Shown here one piece after another: positions 30,690-42,400 of a stretch of 64,000 nt of DNA. The stretch is from NCBI GenBank assembly GCA_033032175.1, contig CM065318.1, positions 6,262,001 to 6,326,000 on the forward strand, in the 5' to 3' direction. Every line of letters starts with the position of its first letter. The first letter of the stretch is position 1. Origin of the DNA: Saturnia japonica (lineage: Eukaryota > Arthropoda > Insecta > Lepidoptera > Saturniidae). The notes beneath the pieces are model-generated. The model was given only the letters and a program-made list of their open reading frames with translations. It ran no database searches and was not told the origin of the DNA. The position numbers were made by a program, and so were the translations under genes.

Positions 30690-33544
30690 CATTACTCTTC
30701 GGTCTGCAGTGGAGTGAAATGTTTGAGTTACAATTTCCCAAACCTGTATATTCAATCAAACCTGTTATTACACTTAAACAAGTACTCAATCGTCGCAAGC
30801 TACTCTTCGATAATAAACTTGGAAGGGTTAAAAATTATGAAGTAAACATTCATATTAAATACGACGCTGTAGCAAAGCATCTACCTCCACGATCAATCAA
30901 ATTTGCAATGAGAAAGAACATTGAAATGGAACTAGAACGGTTGGTGGCAGAGGGCATAATAAGTAAAATAGATCCTAATATAACGCCTGTAGAATGGGCC
31001 ATACCAACAGTAAACGTTATAAAGCAGAACGGGCAAATTCGCATCTGCGGGGATTTTCGTAGTACAATCAATTCAGTTCTTTTCAAGCACGCACACCCAG
31101 TTCCCCTTTTTGATCAATTACGACAGAATTTAGCAAATGGAAAAAAGTTTTCGAAAATAGATTTGAAAGATGCTTACTTACAATTTGTTGTAGCTCCTGA
31201 CTCAAAAAAATACCTGATCATTTCTACACACAAAGGATATTTTCAATATAATAGAATGCCTTTTGGAATCTCTACAGCACCTTCTATATTTCAACATTAT
31301 CTTGAAAAACTTCTCGAAGGTATACCAAACGTGGCTGTTTTCTTTGATGATATTGCGGTGACGGGAGTAAATGATGCTGAACATCTTCAAACTTTAAACA
31401 CTGTGTTCCAGAAATTAGAACAGGCAGGTTTAAAAGTAAATTTGAAGAAGTGTTTCTTCTTACAAGCTGAAATTGAATATTTAGGCCATATTATTGACAA
31501 GAATGGAGTGAGACCAACAAATTCTAAGATCGAAGCCATTACCAAAGCTTCTCCGCCTTTAAACTCGAAAGAATTAAGGTCTTTTCTTGGTCTCGTCAAT
31601 TTTTATAAACGGTTTATACCTCATTTACACAGCAAATGTGCAGATCTCCATACGTTAACAGGTAGTCGACAGAAATGGAAGTGGACAAAACATGAGAATA
31701 CAATTTTTGAACAAATTAAGTCACTTATTGCTGGTTCCAAACCTCTTATAGCGTTAAATGAAAAGCGTCCTCTGTTTCTGGCTTGTGACGCTTCGGAAAA
31801 AGGTGTTGGCGCTGTACTGTTTCATAAAGACGGAAACCTTATGCAACCAATAGCTTTTGCATCACGGAAATTAAAATCTGCAGAAAGCAAATACTCTGTA
31901 ATCGATCGTGAGGCTTTGGCTATATTCTTTGGAATAAAAAAATTTGATCAGTACCTACGTGGTTCGAAATTTACTCTAGTTACCGATCATAAACCATTGA
32001 TCCATCTCTTGGGCACACGCCGTAACTTGCCAAAGTTAGTTAACAATCGTCTCGTAAGATGGGCTTTGTTGATAGGTAGTTATGATTATGATATAGTCTA
32101 TACAAAAGGAGAAAATAATGTAATGGCTGACTACCTTTCTAGGATGCCTAACCCTGAGGGGCAACCGTCAAATGCCGAGATTGCGGTGTACAAAATAGAA
32201 ACTCGTTTACAAACAGACAGAGTTGGTGATCTTCCTATATCAGAAGATTGTATAAGGGAGCATACAAAACAAGATCCTGTACTTAAGGATATAGCGCGAT
32301 ATATTCGATTTGGATGGCGTGAACAACATTACTCAAACGAGATCAAGCCATATGCTCGCAAGCGGAACGAACTCTCATTAGAAAATAAAATCATTTTATG
32401 GCAAGGTAGACTTATAATACCACATAACCTGAGAAACACAATTTTAAAGTTTTTACATTCAGGACATCCAGGCACTTCGGCTATGAGGGCACTTGCACGC
32501 TTCTATGTTTGGTGGCCATCTATTGAAGAAGATATTGATTTATATATTAAACGCTGTAGTAAGTGTCAAGAAAATAGACCAAATATTTCTGAGCTACCAA
32601 TTTACTCTTGGTCTATTCCTGATAAAGTATGGGAAAGGATTCACGTTGACTTTGCAGGTCCTTTTGAGGGGAAACATTGGCTTGTTCTTGCTGATGCACT
32701 ATCAAAATGGATAGAAGTAAAACCCATGGCTAAAACTACTTCACTTATGCTTTGTGAAGAATTGGACACAATTTTTAGTACTTTCGGTTTACCACATTTT
32801 ATAGTTTCGGATAATGGTCCACAATTCACTTCGCAAGAGTTTGATTTGTTTTGTAAAGCCAGAGGTATTAAACACATCAAGTCCTCTCCTTATCATCCCC
32901 GAACCAACGGGTTAGCTGAACGTCTCGTGCGTACATTTAAGACCAGAATGTCCTCAAGTACCAATGACAAGTTCAGTCTTAAACAACGACTTGAAAAATT
33001 TCTATTTTCATACCGGAATACTCCACATAGCACTACTGGTAAAAGTCCATCAGAAGTGATGTTCGGCCGCCGTCTAGCTTGTGTTTTGGATAATGTAAAA
33101 CCAGATGCAAAGAGAGCACGTGCATATGCCGAAATACAAGCAAACATCAACAACGAAAAACGTGTACCTAATTTTGAACAAGGGGATGATGTATTTATTC
33201 GTACGAGAGACAATACTCGGTGGGAGCCAGCGATAGTCAACCGTCGTACACATAAATATTCATATATTGTTACCACTCCTTATAGTGAGAGAAGGTACCA
33301 TGCCGATCAGATGCGCCGTCGCTGCGAATCTGTTGAACAACTACCACCGATTATCGACCGACCTTCAGTATCAACAACTCTCGTTCCAACGCTCGACGAA
33401 CTATCTTCATGTCAAGAAAAAACCGATGAGCAAACACAAGAGGAGGCACCACCAAAAACACAAACTCCACTTGCATGCTCAACCTTGCGTAGAAGCCGAC
33501 GCAATATTCACCCACCTAGACGCTTAATACAGGAAATAGATTAA
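30690..33544 (+). CDS. Ty3/gypsy pol: RT, RNase H, integrase (5'-truncated)
   Basis: The open frame is at least 941 residues from 30719, and the in-frame text begins at 30690 within the end of protease. RT shows PVPLFDQLRQNL, FSKIDLKDAYLQ, PFGISTAPSIFQHYLEKL and VFFDDIAVTG (FDDI in place of the usual Y[IV]DD). RNase H has LACDASEKGVGAVLF and TDHKPL. Integrase has an HHCC region (HSGHPG..CSKCQ), then HVDFAGPF, VSDNGPQFTS and NGLAERLVRTF as the DDE triad. No stop interrupts it. There is no env frame downstream, and the 3' LTR follows 20 bases after the stop. Confidence 0.9.
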
Positions 33545-33564
33545 AACTTTTAGGGGTGGACGAA

Positions 33565-33738
33565 TATAGTGTAAATATTTATTATTGTAGATTAAAACCT
33601 GTTTAGTTTAGTTTAGCTTACTACTGTTATAAAAAGAATTTAATATTTTGTTATGTTGACAGATATGAATTGTCTTTTTTTAGGATGTCATAATTTTATT
33701 AAAACTATGTAATTAATTATTTTTTATTTATAACATTA
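33565..33738 (+). repeat. 3' LTR of gypsy element (copy 2)
   Basis: 174 bp, preceded by the polypurine tract AGGGGTGGACGA at 33552. It pairs with the 5' LTR at 24340-24516. The following text repeats AACCTTTTTTATGGTAAT, which also precedes the 5' LTR. Confidence 0.85.
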
Positions 33739-33812
33739 ACCTTTTTTATGGTAATAAAATTTATTCTAAAATAATGAATTATTTGCCAAGGTGTTTTTAT
33801 AAAAATGGTATT

Positions 33813-34033
33813 TTTAGCGACACATAGTGACATCTATCGAGCCACATAAGACGCATCCTACTATCCTACATCGCACTATAGAAATTAACTCAATCGTTGA
33901 GTATATATACAAGAACCCGACTATAACCGTCGGGGCAGCTGCCCGCCAGACATAGCACCCATTTGGCCGGAGGATCCTCCCTTTTCTATGGCGGATGAGG
34001 AACTTTACTCTCTGTTCCTCACCTCCGCTAAAG
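33813..34033 (+). repeat. solo LTR of TRIM-like family
   Basis: 221 bp flanked by TATT (33809-33812 and 34034-34037), the same flanks as the complete element at 28015-30163. Its neighbours match the neighbours of that element on both sides. Confidence 0.85.
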
Positions 34034-34560
34034 TATTAATCCATAACGAAATAAATACGTTATTCATCATAAATATTTAATTTTGGACAAAATTTCCCTT
34101 TACATCATTTGTTTTCAACGAATATCCTAGAAGACATTACAGTTTTAAAATAACTAAATAAATAACTAACTCTGGAAGAAAATAATAAACAAGTACAGCG
34201 CTTGCATTTTGGCGGAATGATGTGGCAGGCGGGCGGCACCTGTAAATTGTATTGTATGTGCCAACGACAATTTGTTATTTTTCTCTGCCTACGTTCTTTT
34301 TTTTAGCACTGACTATACTGTAGCCTTAGAAGCCTCTGACGGCTTTTACAGCTTCACCGGATTTGCTGACTACGTCCAACTCTCTTTCTCTCATAAGTGA
34401 CGTAGATGAAGTTACACCGGTCAGCTAGTAGGTGTATAATATCTAGCTATCTAGTTAGCTAGCTAGCTAGTTCTGAGACAACTGATTCTGGTAGGGAGAA
34501 CCATTTTATAAATGGGACACGTCTAAAGATCCCAGCTAGCAAAAATTGCGCTAAAGTAGC
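34034..34560 (+). repeat. flank segment B, copy 2
   Basis: A near-identical counterpart of 30164-30689. It continues without a break into unique DNA at 34561, so this copy looks like the native arrangement. Confidence 0.8.
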
Positions 34561-34835
34561 AATATTTGAAAATTTCTCATCTGAAGTATTACTATCAGTA
34601 TTATGAGAACTTTGAGCGCGCCCCACCTCGGAAGACTTGGTGGAAATAGGAAGATTTGTTAAAGAAATGTTTGTAATTAATGGCTTCTTATTAAACCGAA
34701 CAGATTTATCTTTTATTGGTTTAAAAATCTGAGTCAATTTCCGTCTATACTTTTTCATATCCTCAACAGATCCTAAGTTCAACATTTTAGGGTCAGAAGA
34801 AATATATTTATCTGCATCTATAGTGTTAACAAATA
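34459..34835 (-). CDS. unrecognised ORF, possibly a gene fragment
   Basis: The minus frame encodes about 125 residues, including NTIDADKYISSDPKMLNLGS, VEDMKKYRRKLTQIFKPIKD and a Ser/Asn-rich middle, ending FSLPESVVSELAS. Composition is not dominated by AT bias and it is more protein-like than its surroundings. No family is recognised. An upstream TGA at about 34836 and lack of a clear splice site leave its start unknown. It may be a piece of an unrelated transposon ORF. Confidence 0.3.
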
Positions 34836-35412
34836 GTGTTTGTCAGGAGGGTCAAGCTCAGGATCCAGATACATGATTTCTATGAAATAAAAAACTTACC
34901 ACTGAATGTTCTTGAAGCTACACAAAATTAACTAAACTACACAGAATCACAGATATAAAAGTTGAAAAGAAAGACAAACTATAAGAATAAACAATAACAA
35001 TGAAAATGTAACGCCACAATTAATTAAAAATATAAAATGTCGACCGCCAAATTTGAAGATTTCCGCCTCAATCCCCTTCAAGTCGTTAGTCCAGACATTT
35101 TGTTAGTATGTTAGATAATTTTGGAACGATCATACTGCTAGATAGTGACTTTTAGTAGTAACAGGGCTGCCATTATAGCGCTTTCGGCACTAGATCTAGC
35201 GGAATTTTAGGGTAATCAACTCCCACTATTAGCAGTCGACTCCTAGCGGAAAATCTAGCGCTTCATCGAAATGGTGGTTAATTTTATTATACCTTAAGTA
35301 TTTATTATTTATAACCATTTCAAAACGAATGTCATTTCTAATGTTTTTAAACTTCTGAATGAGTTTAAAACTTATGTCACTTCATTCTAATCGAGTTAGT
35401 GAAATACTATCG
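34836..35412. other. unassigned, no gene seen
   Basis: AT-rich with a CTAGC-rich patch at 35190-35270. No reading frame or repeat is supported. Confidence 0.35.
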
Positions 35413-35770
35413 GGTGTCCGCCGGGAAGGTATACTACTTTGTTTTGCCGCCATTTTGGTAAACATTAGTCTTGACAGTTCGTATTTGGCAGTCTTGAAGT
35501 AGGCATGTGGTAAATTTAATAAGGAAAAATAATCGATACACCATCGTGTTTTAACCGTTAAAACATTTTATCAAAATTAATCATCGATTTGTGACGATGA
35601 AAAAGTTACGTGAAATTTTTGGGAGAAACAACGTGCCAACAAAACGCACTATTTATCGTGTAGTGAATGATTTCAAAGAAAGATGGTCTGTAGGTGATAG
35701 GCCTAAGCATGGACCACAACGTACTGCAAGAGACACGCCAATTTTCAACGCAACGAGATTCTCGATCAAA
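35413..35770 (+). pseudogene. mariner-like element 5' end (DD41D-related)
   Basis: The terminus-like GGGTGTCCGCCGGGAAGGTAT at 35410-35430 resembles in layout the ends of the intact element at 4719. A frame from 35597 encodes KKLREIFGRNNVPTKRTIYR and VGDRPKHGPQRTARDTP, the helix-turn-helix part of this transposase group. It is truncated at about 35760, before any catalytic residue. Confidence 0.6.
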
Positions 35771-38157
35771 TATTTTTATTACCTTAATATTCTTTACCTA
35801 CTGTAATAATACGAAAAACTAAAAAAGAAATACATTTTAGCAGCAGGTTCTCAAAGGTTAATTAAGCAAACACTAGTAAATTTTTTTTTAAAGAAAATCA
35901 CTCAATGTTATAAAAAAATACGATGTGCAGCTTATGTTACATCCAAGTTAAATTTACTTTGTGAGAGTTAATTTAAAAAAAAGTATCCAGAGTAGGTTTA
36001 GGTAGAGCCCGCGTCAATAAAAGTTAGTCTTTTGTAAATAAATAATTGGTATAAATTATTCATAGAAGCTTTTTAGGTACACAATAAATAAAACAACAAA
36101 TTCGCCCTTAAAAATATTCTTAAATTATTCTTGCTTTAACGTTCTTGTCTTAAAATTTCCATTGTTTTCTTTTTTTTCAATATAAAGATAATACAGAATT
36201 CTTTGTACATTATTACACTTTGCTCGAAGCATCAAATTCAGTCTGTTGATAAGCAATGATTGAGAATTATTTCTTTGGCATCTCTTAGGATGACAGAAAC
36301 GTACTTCGTAGTAATAATCGACACAAAATTATTTTAAAATTTAAAATGAACGTGTTTTACTTTTGCGAAAAATGAAAATAAATTACTTTATGGATTACCG
36401 CTACGTCGTTTACTGTAGTCGATGTTAATTCAACCTGTTGACCCATAGAAAACGCTGTAACTAGGGCCTGAAAATATGGGGATACTTAATAATTGGAGTC
36501 ACTAGCACGCTTTGTGAGCACAATGAAATTGAAATGAAAAGGGGGCATTTAGCTCACGTGTACTACGTATGAGTATGAGTGAATATTCAATTGATGACAA
36601 TAGTAACAGACATGAAGAATAATTCGGATCGGACGTACGAAAGTTAGCACGCCTTGCACTTTTTATGTACTGTCTAAAAAGTAAAGGTTATGCTCACGAC
36701 TCGTAGCGGGAATTATAATCTAAGTGTCAAACATTCCACTCGACAATATGCCATAAAATTCGAATATGGACTCAGGGCCTTATTTAATTACAAATAACGT
36801 TTGAGTACTTCACAAAGACCATTGACGAGAACGACCCTATCCACAACGCCTAAGGTGGGATAAGTGTCACAATATTACTACAAAAACCATAATAAAGAAA
36901 GAATTATTAACAATAAGATTTGGACTCTACGTGGTAGATTACACATAAATAATTGCCTATTTTAAGAAAATCATAATAATGTACTAGGTGAAAAACATTT
37001 AGGTATTACAATAATAACTACAAAGTTTGACAACCTGTTACACTAGCATTGATAAAAGAATTAATAACATAAAATTATAAGGCAATATACTTTATCAAAC
37101 CTCTTATGATTAAAGTTGTTTTTTTTTTCTAATGTTTGTGCACCCAATTTACTATTTACGGATTACATAATGCATACATTATGGACTATTAGTTTCTTAA
37201 ATGAACAATATACTGTGTCCTATTATAAGTTGGTATTCCATAATTCCATTATCTTTATATTCCAGTACTTATTCATGAGTTAATAAATTTAAGAATAATT
37301 CTCTGTTTTATTTTTCACATCCAAAACCTATTTTAATTAAGTTTATCAAAAATATTTTTTTTTCTAAAAAGCTTTTTATGTAAGTCACATCTACTTGACA
37401 ACAAATCATTTTATTTAATAATCTTCTATAGAGATTACAATGATAGCAATATTTATTAGGCGAAAGTATTCACTTCACTTCCTCTATTTGAATCATTAAA
37501 CAATATAAAATATTCAAATTAATAATTAAACACAAACCTATCCTAAACAATTAAATTGATTAGCGAAAATAGTATCATCATGTGTACACAACACATATTT
37601 TAATTTAAATGCCAAAACACATTGACAACTTAATGCTAGTGTAATATTATTCAAGATTTAAAAAAAAACGAAGTCCACCATGTCAACGAAACTTTTAAGA
37701 CATTATTTCCTACCTATAAATCTTTTGCTCAATTTATAGAAATCTTTATAACGAAAAGGTCAGTAACATTAAAATACCTTAAAACTCTGTATTCTATCTA
37801 TAGTCTAGAACCCGCCACTTTTTCACAATACTGATAGTACTCCTAAACGACGATCAGTTCATCGAGTGTACATGTAAAAAGTACAGTTCAAATACAATTT
37901 TAGTGTGATTCCTTAATTATACTTCGAATTCTCGGTTGAGAAACTTTCCTTAACTACACAAACACATTTTACCAACATTTACAAAGTAAAGGTCAAGATG
38001 GCGTTAAGAGTTCCAGTGGCAGGGTTGAGCGGGTTTACGCGAGGGCCGGTCGCCGATTGTGACTCAACAACTTAGCTAGACCGCACCGCACTTGCCCTTA
38101 GGAGGCATCGGGGGGTCGCGGCCGCGCCCGGGGGCGTCTTCCCCCCTTCTACCGCAC
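35771..38157. other. long 3' region downstream of Pabp2
   Basis: AT-rich, without supported frames or recognised repeats. It may include Pabp2 3'UTR if the terminal exon at 38158-38194 is used. A GC-rich patch at 37990-38215 stands out against its surroundings. Confidence 0.4.
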
Positions 38158-38194
38158 TCAGTATGGTACACAATACGAGCCGCGCCTGAAGCCT
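38158..38194 (-). CDS. Pabp2: candidate alternative Pabp2 terminal exon
   Basis: The acceptor TTTGCAG precedes 38194. Joined in phase to a donor at 39307 it would encode GFRRGSYCVPY and a TGA stop, an R/G/Y tail ending PY as PABPN1 proteins do. This lies inside the only GC-rich patch of the region. It is inference without transcript support. Confidence 0.5.
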
Positions 38195-39291
38195 CTGCAA
38201 ACAAGCCACCCTGTTACACAGTAGCCATCAAACACTATATCTACTGGATACTGGCATGCTCTACTATATACTCTATTGTACGCAAACATATACTGTCATG
38301 CAGATAGATGTAGGTAGGCATATGCATCTTGAGGACATCAAAGTTAACAAAAACAAAAAATAAACTGACTTCGTTAAAAGAACAATAAACACAATTATTA
38401 GGTATGTACATAAGAATGATACAATAATACTAAACTTAATATACTAAAACCTACTCATAAGCATAGAGATTAATTAACCCACTAAACTAACATAAAATCT
38501 GTCATATAATTTCAGAAAAATTTACCCACATACTAGGGAAACAGAGAACTTTCCTTTTTTTTAGGCTGATTAATTTAAAAAATCCTGAGGTATTATGACA
38601 TTATTGGTTATTAATTTAACACCATTGATACTAGTCAACACAGAAGGGAAAGGTTGCACTGAAAATACATATTTTTAATACAAATTTTATTTCCAAAAGT
38701 GTATAATGAGAGAATAAATATACTATAGAAAATGATGTTTCTTTAACAATTTTCGGACAATATAAATGTATAGTAATATATAAATTCACAAAAATACGCC
38801 ACTACTGTTTTACACAGAAAATAATTATGAAAATAGTTTTTCATTTGGACAAAAAAAAATATTAGAAAAAGAAAAAAAATACAATGTTTATCTCTCAAGA
38901 AAAGCATTTAGTTGACCTCTATTGCGCAAATATTCCCCAACAAAACATTTAAATCAACATGCATCTGCAGTTACTGAGAATGACTAATATCTGAGTATGC
39001 CTGCTTGACCATTAAAACAATAAAAATAATCAAATTTAACTATTGATATATTTCGACTTAAATGTAGTACAACAGTTAACACTGAAATTTATGTTATAAA
39101 GTATACAAAATAGTAAATATAATGTATTTTGTTATTTATTAAATTGAGCTCATTTAAATATTTTAAGAAAGAGTCTTATGGTTGTTGTATAGCTTCATGG
39201 AAGCAATGTGTGAAATGTTAACAATATCCAATGATATACCATTACCAGCAGTGCAGAGGTAGTGAAGAGACACTGAGAGTAGTGAGAGTAG

Positions 39292-39450
39292 TCAGTATGG
39301 AGTGTACCTGCCGCGACGTACGGGCCGGTAGCCCACGTAGTACGGCGAGAAACCGCCGCCGCCACGGAAGCCGCGACCGCGACCTCGCATAGTGCGCGGC
39401 GGCCGGTTTGTCGACGATATACCCGGCTTATTCGTCCGTTTAGGCATCAC
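39292..39450 (-). CDS. Pabp2: Pabp2 coding exon 5 (RG tail, read-through form)
   Basis: It encodes [20 protein letters not shown] and the RG-rich tail, with stop TGA at 39292. An internal GTACAC donor at 39307 would instead end the exon at 39308 and join 38194. Confidence 0.9.
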   Translation of the reverse strand: MMPKRTNKPGISSTNRPPRTMRGRGRGFRGGGGFSPYYVGYRPVRRGRYTPY

Positions 39451-42400
39451 CTGGAAACAAAAATAATCCCTATACATGACCATATTTAACAAAAAACAAA
39501 ACCAACTTCAATGATTTTGAGGAGTTCCCTGGTATATCTTCAAAGTAGAAGTTCCAATGCCAGTGAAATTAAAATAGGTCAGTCAACCCATGAGGTATCC
39601 TTTTTCCAATGAAAAAAGAATCACCTAAATTGGCTCATAAACAGAAGTTATTTATGCTTCAACATCCATAAAAAATAATAAATTCAAATTGAGAACCTCC
39701 TACTTTTTTTGAAGCCTGTTAACATCCCTATAAAGAAGCAATGATGGCTCCATGGTAGCATTCAAGAAACTGCTTCTATCGACATAAGTTTGCATGTTTT
39801 ATTGTTATTCATTTATTAGAATTAAGATGTAAGAAGTGGTGCGGTGCTTTCTAGCATATGATAAAAACGTACATTTTTCGTTTTTACAGGCACATCATTC
39901 AAATACTACTGAACAAATTCGATCTTAGTTTTAAGATTAACATAGGGTCAGACCTACCCTAGTCCTAATAAAAACTCTGCACCATATAACAATAGTGTAA
40001 GGATAATTGGCTAACATGCATTTGACAAACTTTACATGTTAGTCAATTAACCTTACTACCGTCGATATCATTAAAATTATTTCATGTGAACGAAGTTGCG
40101 AGCGTCAGCTAGTGTCTATACAGGGTTATTGGTAAATCGACAAATTCCAGTGAAGAGGTGATAAGGGTAACTGTTTGCGATATTTTTAACCCCCATATGC
40201 ATTATGCAAAAATGAACCATTTTTGAGTTATCATGATTTTTAGCTTTTTTCAAAATAAGTCAATAATGCAACATCAAAAATTTATTATTAAAAAAAGTAT
40301 GAATTTAAATATAGTTTTTTCTTCTGATTTATAAAAACGATTAAACACAGTATTAACAGTATTAAAACGACAAAGCCTACACAATAGGGGAAGTCACAAG
40401 CATGAAATTTAATTAGGCTAAATTACAAAATGTCTTAATAATTGTTGCTTATTATTAATTATTATTACTACTAAACTATTACTGGTTCTAAATTTTATTT
40501 TAAATTTGTATTTTTTGTTTTATTAACATTCTTTTTAATTATTTTATGGAAATTTTAAAGGAGCTTAAGTTTACTTCAAATACGAATTATCCGCCAGCTT
40601 CCTTTGTGATCTTTTTTTTTAAAGTTTCTTTGAAATAAGTTCCTAGTTTTTATGCATTGTTGGAGAGCTAAGAAAACGGTTATGTTTTTAAAATAATCTG
40701 CAACCAAAGTTTCATAACCTTTTTTTGTTTTTAATGCAACTTAGTGGAAAGAGATCTCAATAAAATATTGAAATAATATCGTTTTTCGTCTCGCATTTTA
40801 AATTTGGACCGATAATTGTTGTTTTAATATTGATAGATAACCAGTGTTTAATCGTTTTTATAAATCAGAAGTAAATATGATATTTAAATTGATATATTTT
40901 TTTTATAAATTTTTGATGTTGCATTTTTGACTTATTTTGAAAAAAGCTAAAAACATGATAACAATGGTTTATTTTTGGATAATGCATATGGGGCTTAAAA
41001 TTATTGCAAATAGTCACCCCTATCATCTCCTACCGGGAACTTGTCGAATTACCAATAACCCTGTATTTCATAATTACTAAAGTAGGATTGTTTGATGTTT
41101 GTCTATAAATCACATTCAAATGGCTGGACGGATATGCAACCGAACAGTAACCACAAAAAATAAAAAATTTAGTTGAAAATAACCATCCTAATGGGTCAAT
41201 CTATAATTTTTTTGTGAATTAAATTTGGTTTATGTTTTTAAATTCATAAATAAGACCGAACATTTCATGATGTTCTACATGTCAAATGAAACACCAATAA
41301 CAGTGCATGACATCATTTGTGTGTAAGCAACTGTTACCCAATTGTTGTGTTGGGCTGACATCTGTTGTTTCCTTATAATTTTCTGGGTTTATTTAGTACT
41401 AATGAACGAGTATACGTTTATACGTTACTTTAACTATTTACAATGCGTCATTTACGTAAAATTATTTTTTTCTAGCTTAAATCCATAATAATCAAGGGTA
41501 TTTCAAAAATTGTTGGGTGGCCTATTGTAATGACGTTTGGTATAGAAATCTCTATGTCGTATAACAGGATATTAATGTTTTTATCGTATTGTCGCCCAAA
41601 TAAACCAGCAGTTAACAGCTAGTATATAATAAGGCGATCCTACACCCAGCTAAAATATTTCTGTCAAACGATATTCTTCAATTATTATATTAATAGGACT
41701 AATCACTTCAGAACAAATGCTATATAAAATAAAGGTTCTTGTTTGTAATAATTTTTAATTACCTTTATCTGGCGACCTCTAAATAATGACTCATCCATAG
41801 CCATAGCTGTCTGTACACTGTCTTTGTCTCCAAACTCAATGTAGGCGAAGCCCTTAGGATGCCCATCAAATTTATTACATAATATTGTAACCCTGGAAAA
41901 TAATGTAAGAAATTAGAGTTCTTTACTTTTAAACATAGTATGTTTGTTATATGTACAATTAAATTACTGAAATAATCTCACTTCCTTAAATTAGATAAGA
42001 GAGTTAAAAAAAAAATCAGTTATACTTGAAATATATACCTACTAATAGCATAAAGCTCAAGAGATTGTTTGATTGCCCTAATCTCTGACTACCAAAATAA
42101 TTTGAAAAAATATTGAGGAAGGTAAATTAATAAATGAAAGTAATAAATTATATAGCCTATATCATTTCAGGCTTCCACCCTAAGAAGAAGACCTGTAACC
42201 ATAAATGTAAGCAATCTGACAAGCTGTAGGCAAATAAGGGAAGGTGTTGGCGACGGTGCTGAGGAGAGTTGGTTGAATAAATTGAATACAGGTGAATCCA
42301 TCGGACAGCTAGTGATAAAAACTCACCTATTAATAGATCCACACCCATGGAAATGTTGCTCCAATTCTTCAGCAGTGGCTCCATAGTCAACATTACCAAC

